Shown piece by piece: positions 31,118-31,123 of a stretch of DNA of 31,123 nucleotides. Below the pieces are notes generated by a model. That model did no database searches. It was not told the origin of the DNA and saw nothing but the letters and a program-made list of their open reading frames with translations. How positions within the stretch are numbered: the first letter of the stretch is position 1; each line of letters starts with the position of its first letter. This DNA comes from Auxenochlorella pyrenoidosa (lineage: Eukaryota > Chlorophyta > Trebouxiophyceae > Chlorellales > Chlorellaceae): the NCBI GenBank assembly GCA_001430745.1, contig KQ482041.1, positions 1,175,292 through 1,206,414 of the forward strand, given 5' to 3'. The translations under genes were made by a program, and so were the position numbers.

Positions 31118-31123
31118 CTGCAG

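Noticed and set aside
1..31123. tRNA genes, rRNA, CRISPR arrays, transposons or integrated viral genes
   Set aside because: Reading both strands gave no cloverleaf with a B-box, no regular repeat-spacer array, and no transposase, reverse transcriptase or capsid motif.

Overview
The window looks like nuclear DNA of a GC-rich trebouxiophyte green alga of the Chlorella type. The sequence shows very high GC, many short exons separated by introns of roughly 65 to 720 bp, a strong preference for GTGNGN donors and CTGCAG acceptors, and TGTAA polyadenylation-type signals. The encoded proteins include plastid-targeted ones (a lipocalin and a chorismate mutase) beside eukaryotic nucleolar and cytosolic proteins. 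There is no bacterial gene organisation, no CRISPR array, no transposon, and no tRNA or rRNA that I could recognise. The genus is an inference.

Nine protein-coding genes account for most of the sequence. From left to right they are: DPH2 (diphthamide synthesis, minus, 3' end outside the window); a LYR-motif plus ApaG-domain fusion protein (plus); IMP3 (U3 snoRNP protein, minus); a plastid-type chorismate mutase (minus); an F-box protein with a leucine-rich C-terminal part (plus); a 17-exon sn1-specific diacylglycerol lipase (minus) whose seventh intron contains a 587-bp assembly gap; pyroglutamyl-peptidase I (plus); plastid lipocalin LCNP (plus); and the DEAH helicase DHX37/Dhr1 (minus, N-terminal part outside the window). 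I joined exons by hand using reading phase and family conservation. Every complete model closes in frame with a stop codon.

Genes are packed tightly. Three divergent pairs share upstream regions of about 440 to 765 bp (DPH2 with LYR-ApaG, chorismate mutase with F-box, DAG lipase with pyroglutamyl peptidase). Three convergent pairs share short 3' regions. LCNP and DHX37 have facing TGTAA signals only 17 bp apart.

Functionally this is a mixed housekeeping region, not an operon-like system. IMP3 and DHX37 act on the same U3 snoRNA:pre-18S duplex in ribosome biogenesis, and DPH2 modifies elongation factor 2, but nothing in the sequence ties them together beyond proximity. I do not see a convincing undescribed multi-gene system. 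The most unusual items are the LYR-ApaG fusion, three introns that appear to use GC-AG boundaries, several short repeats placed exactly at splice sites, and a perfect 17-bp hairpin inside a lipase intron.
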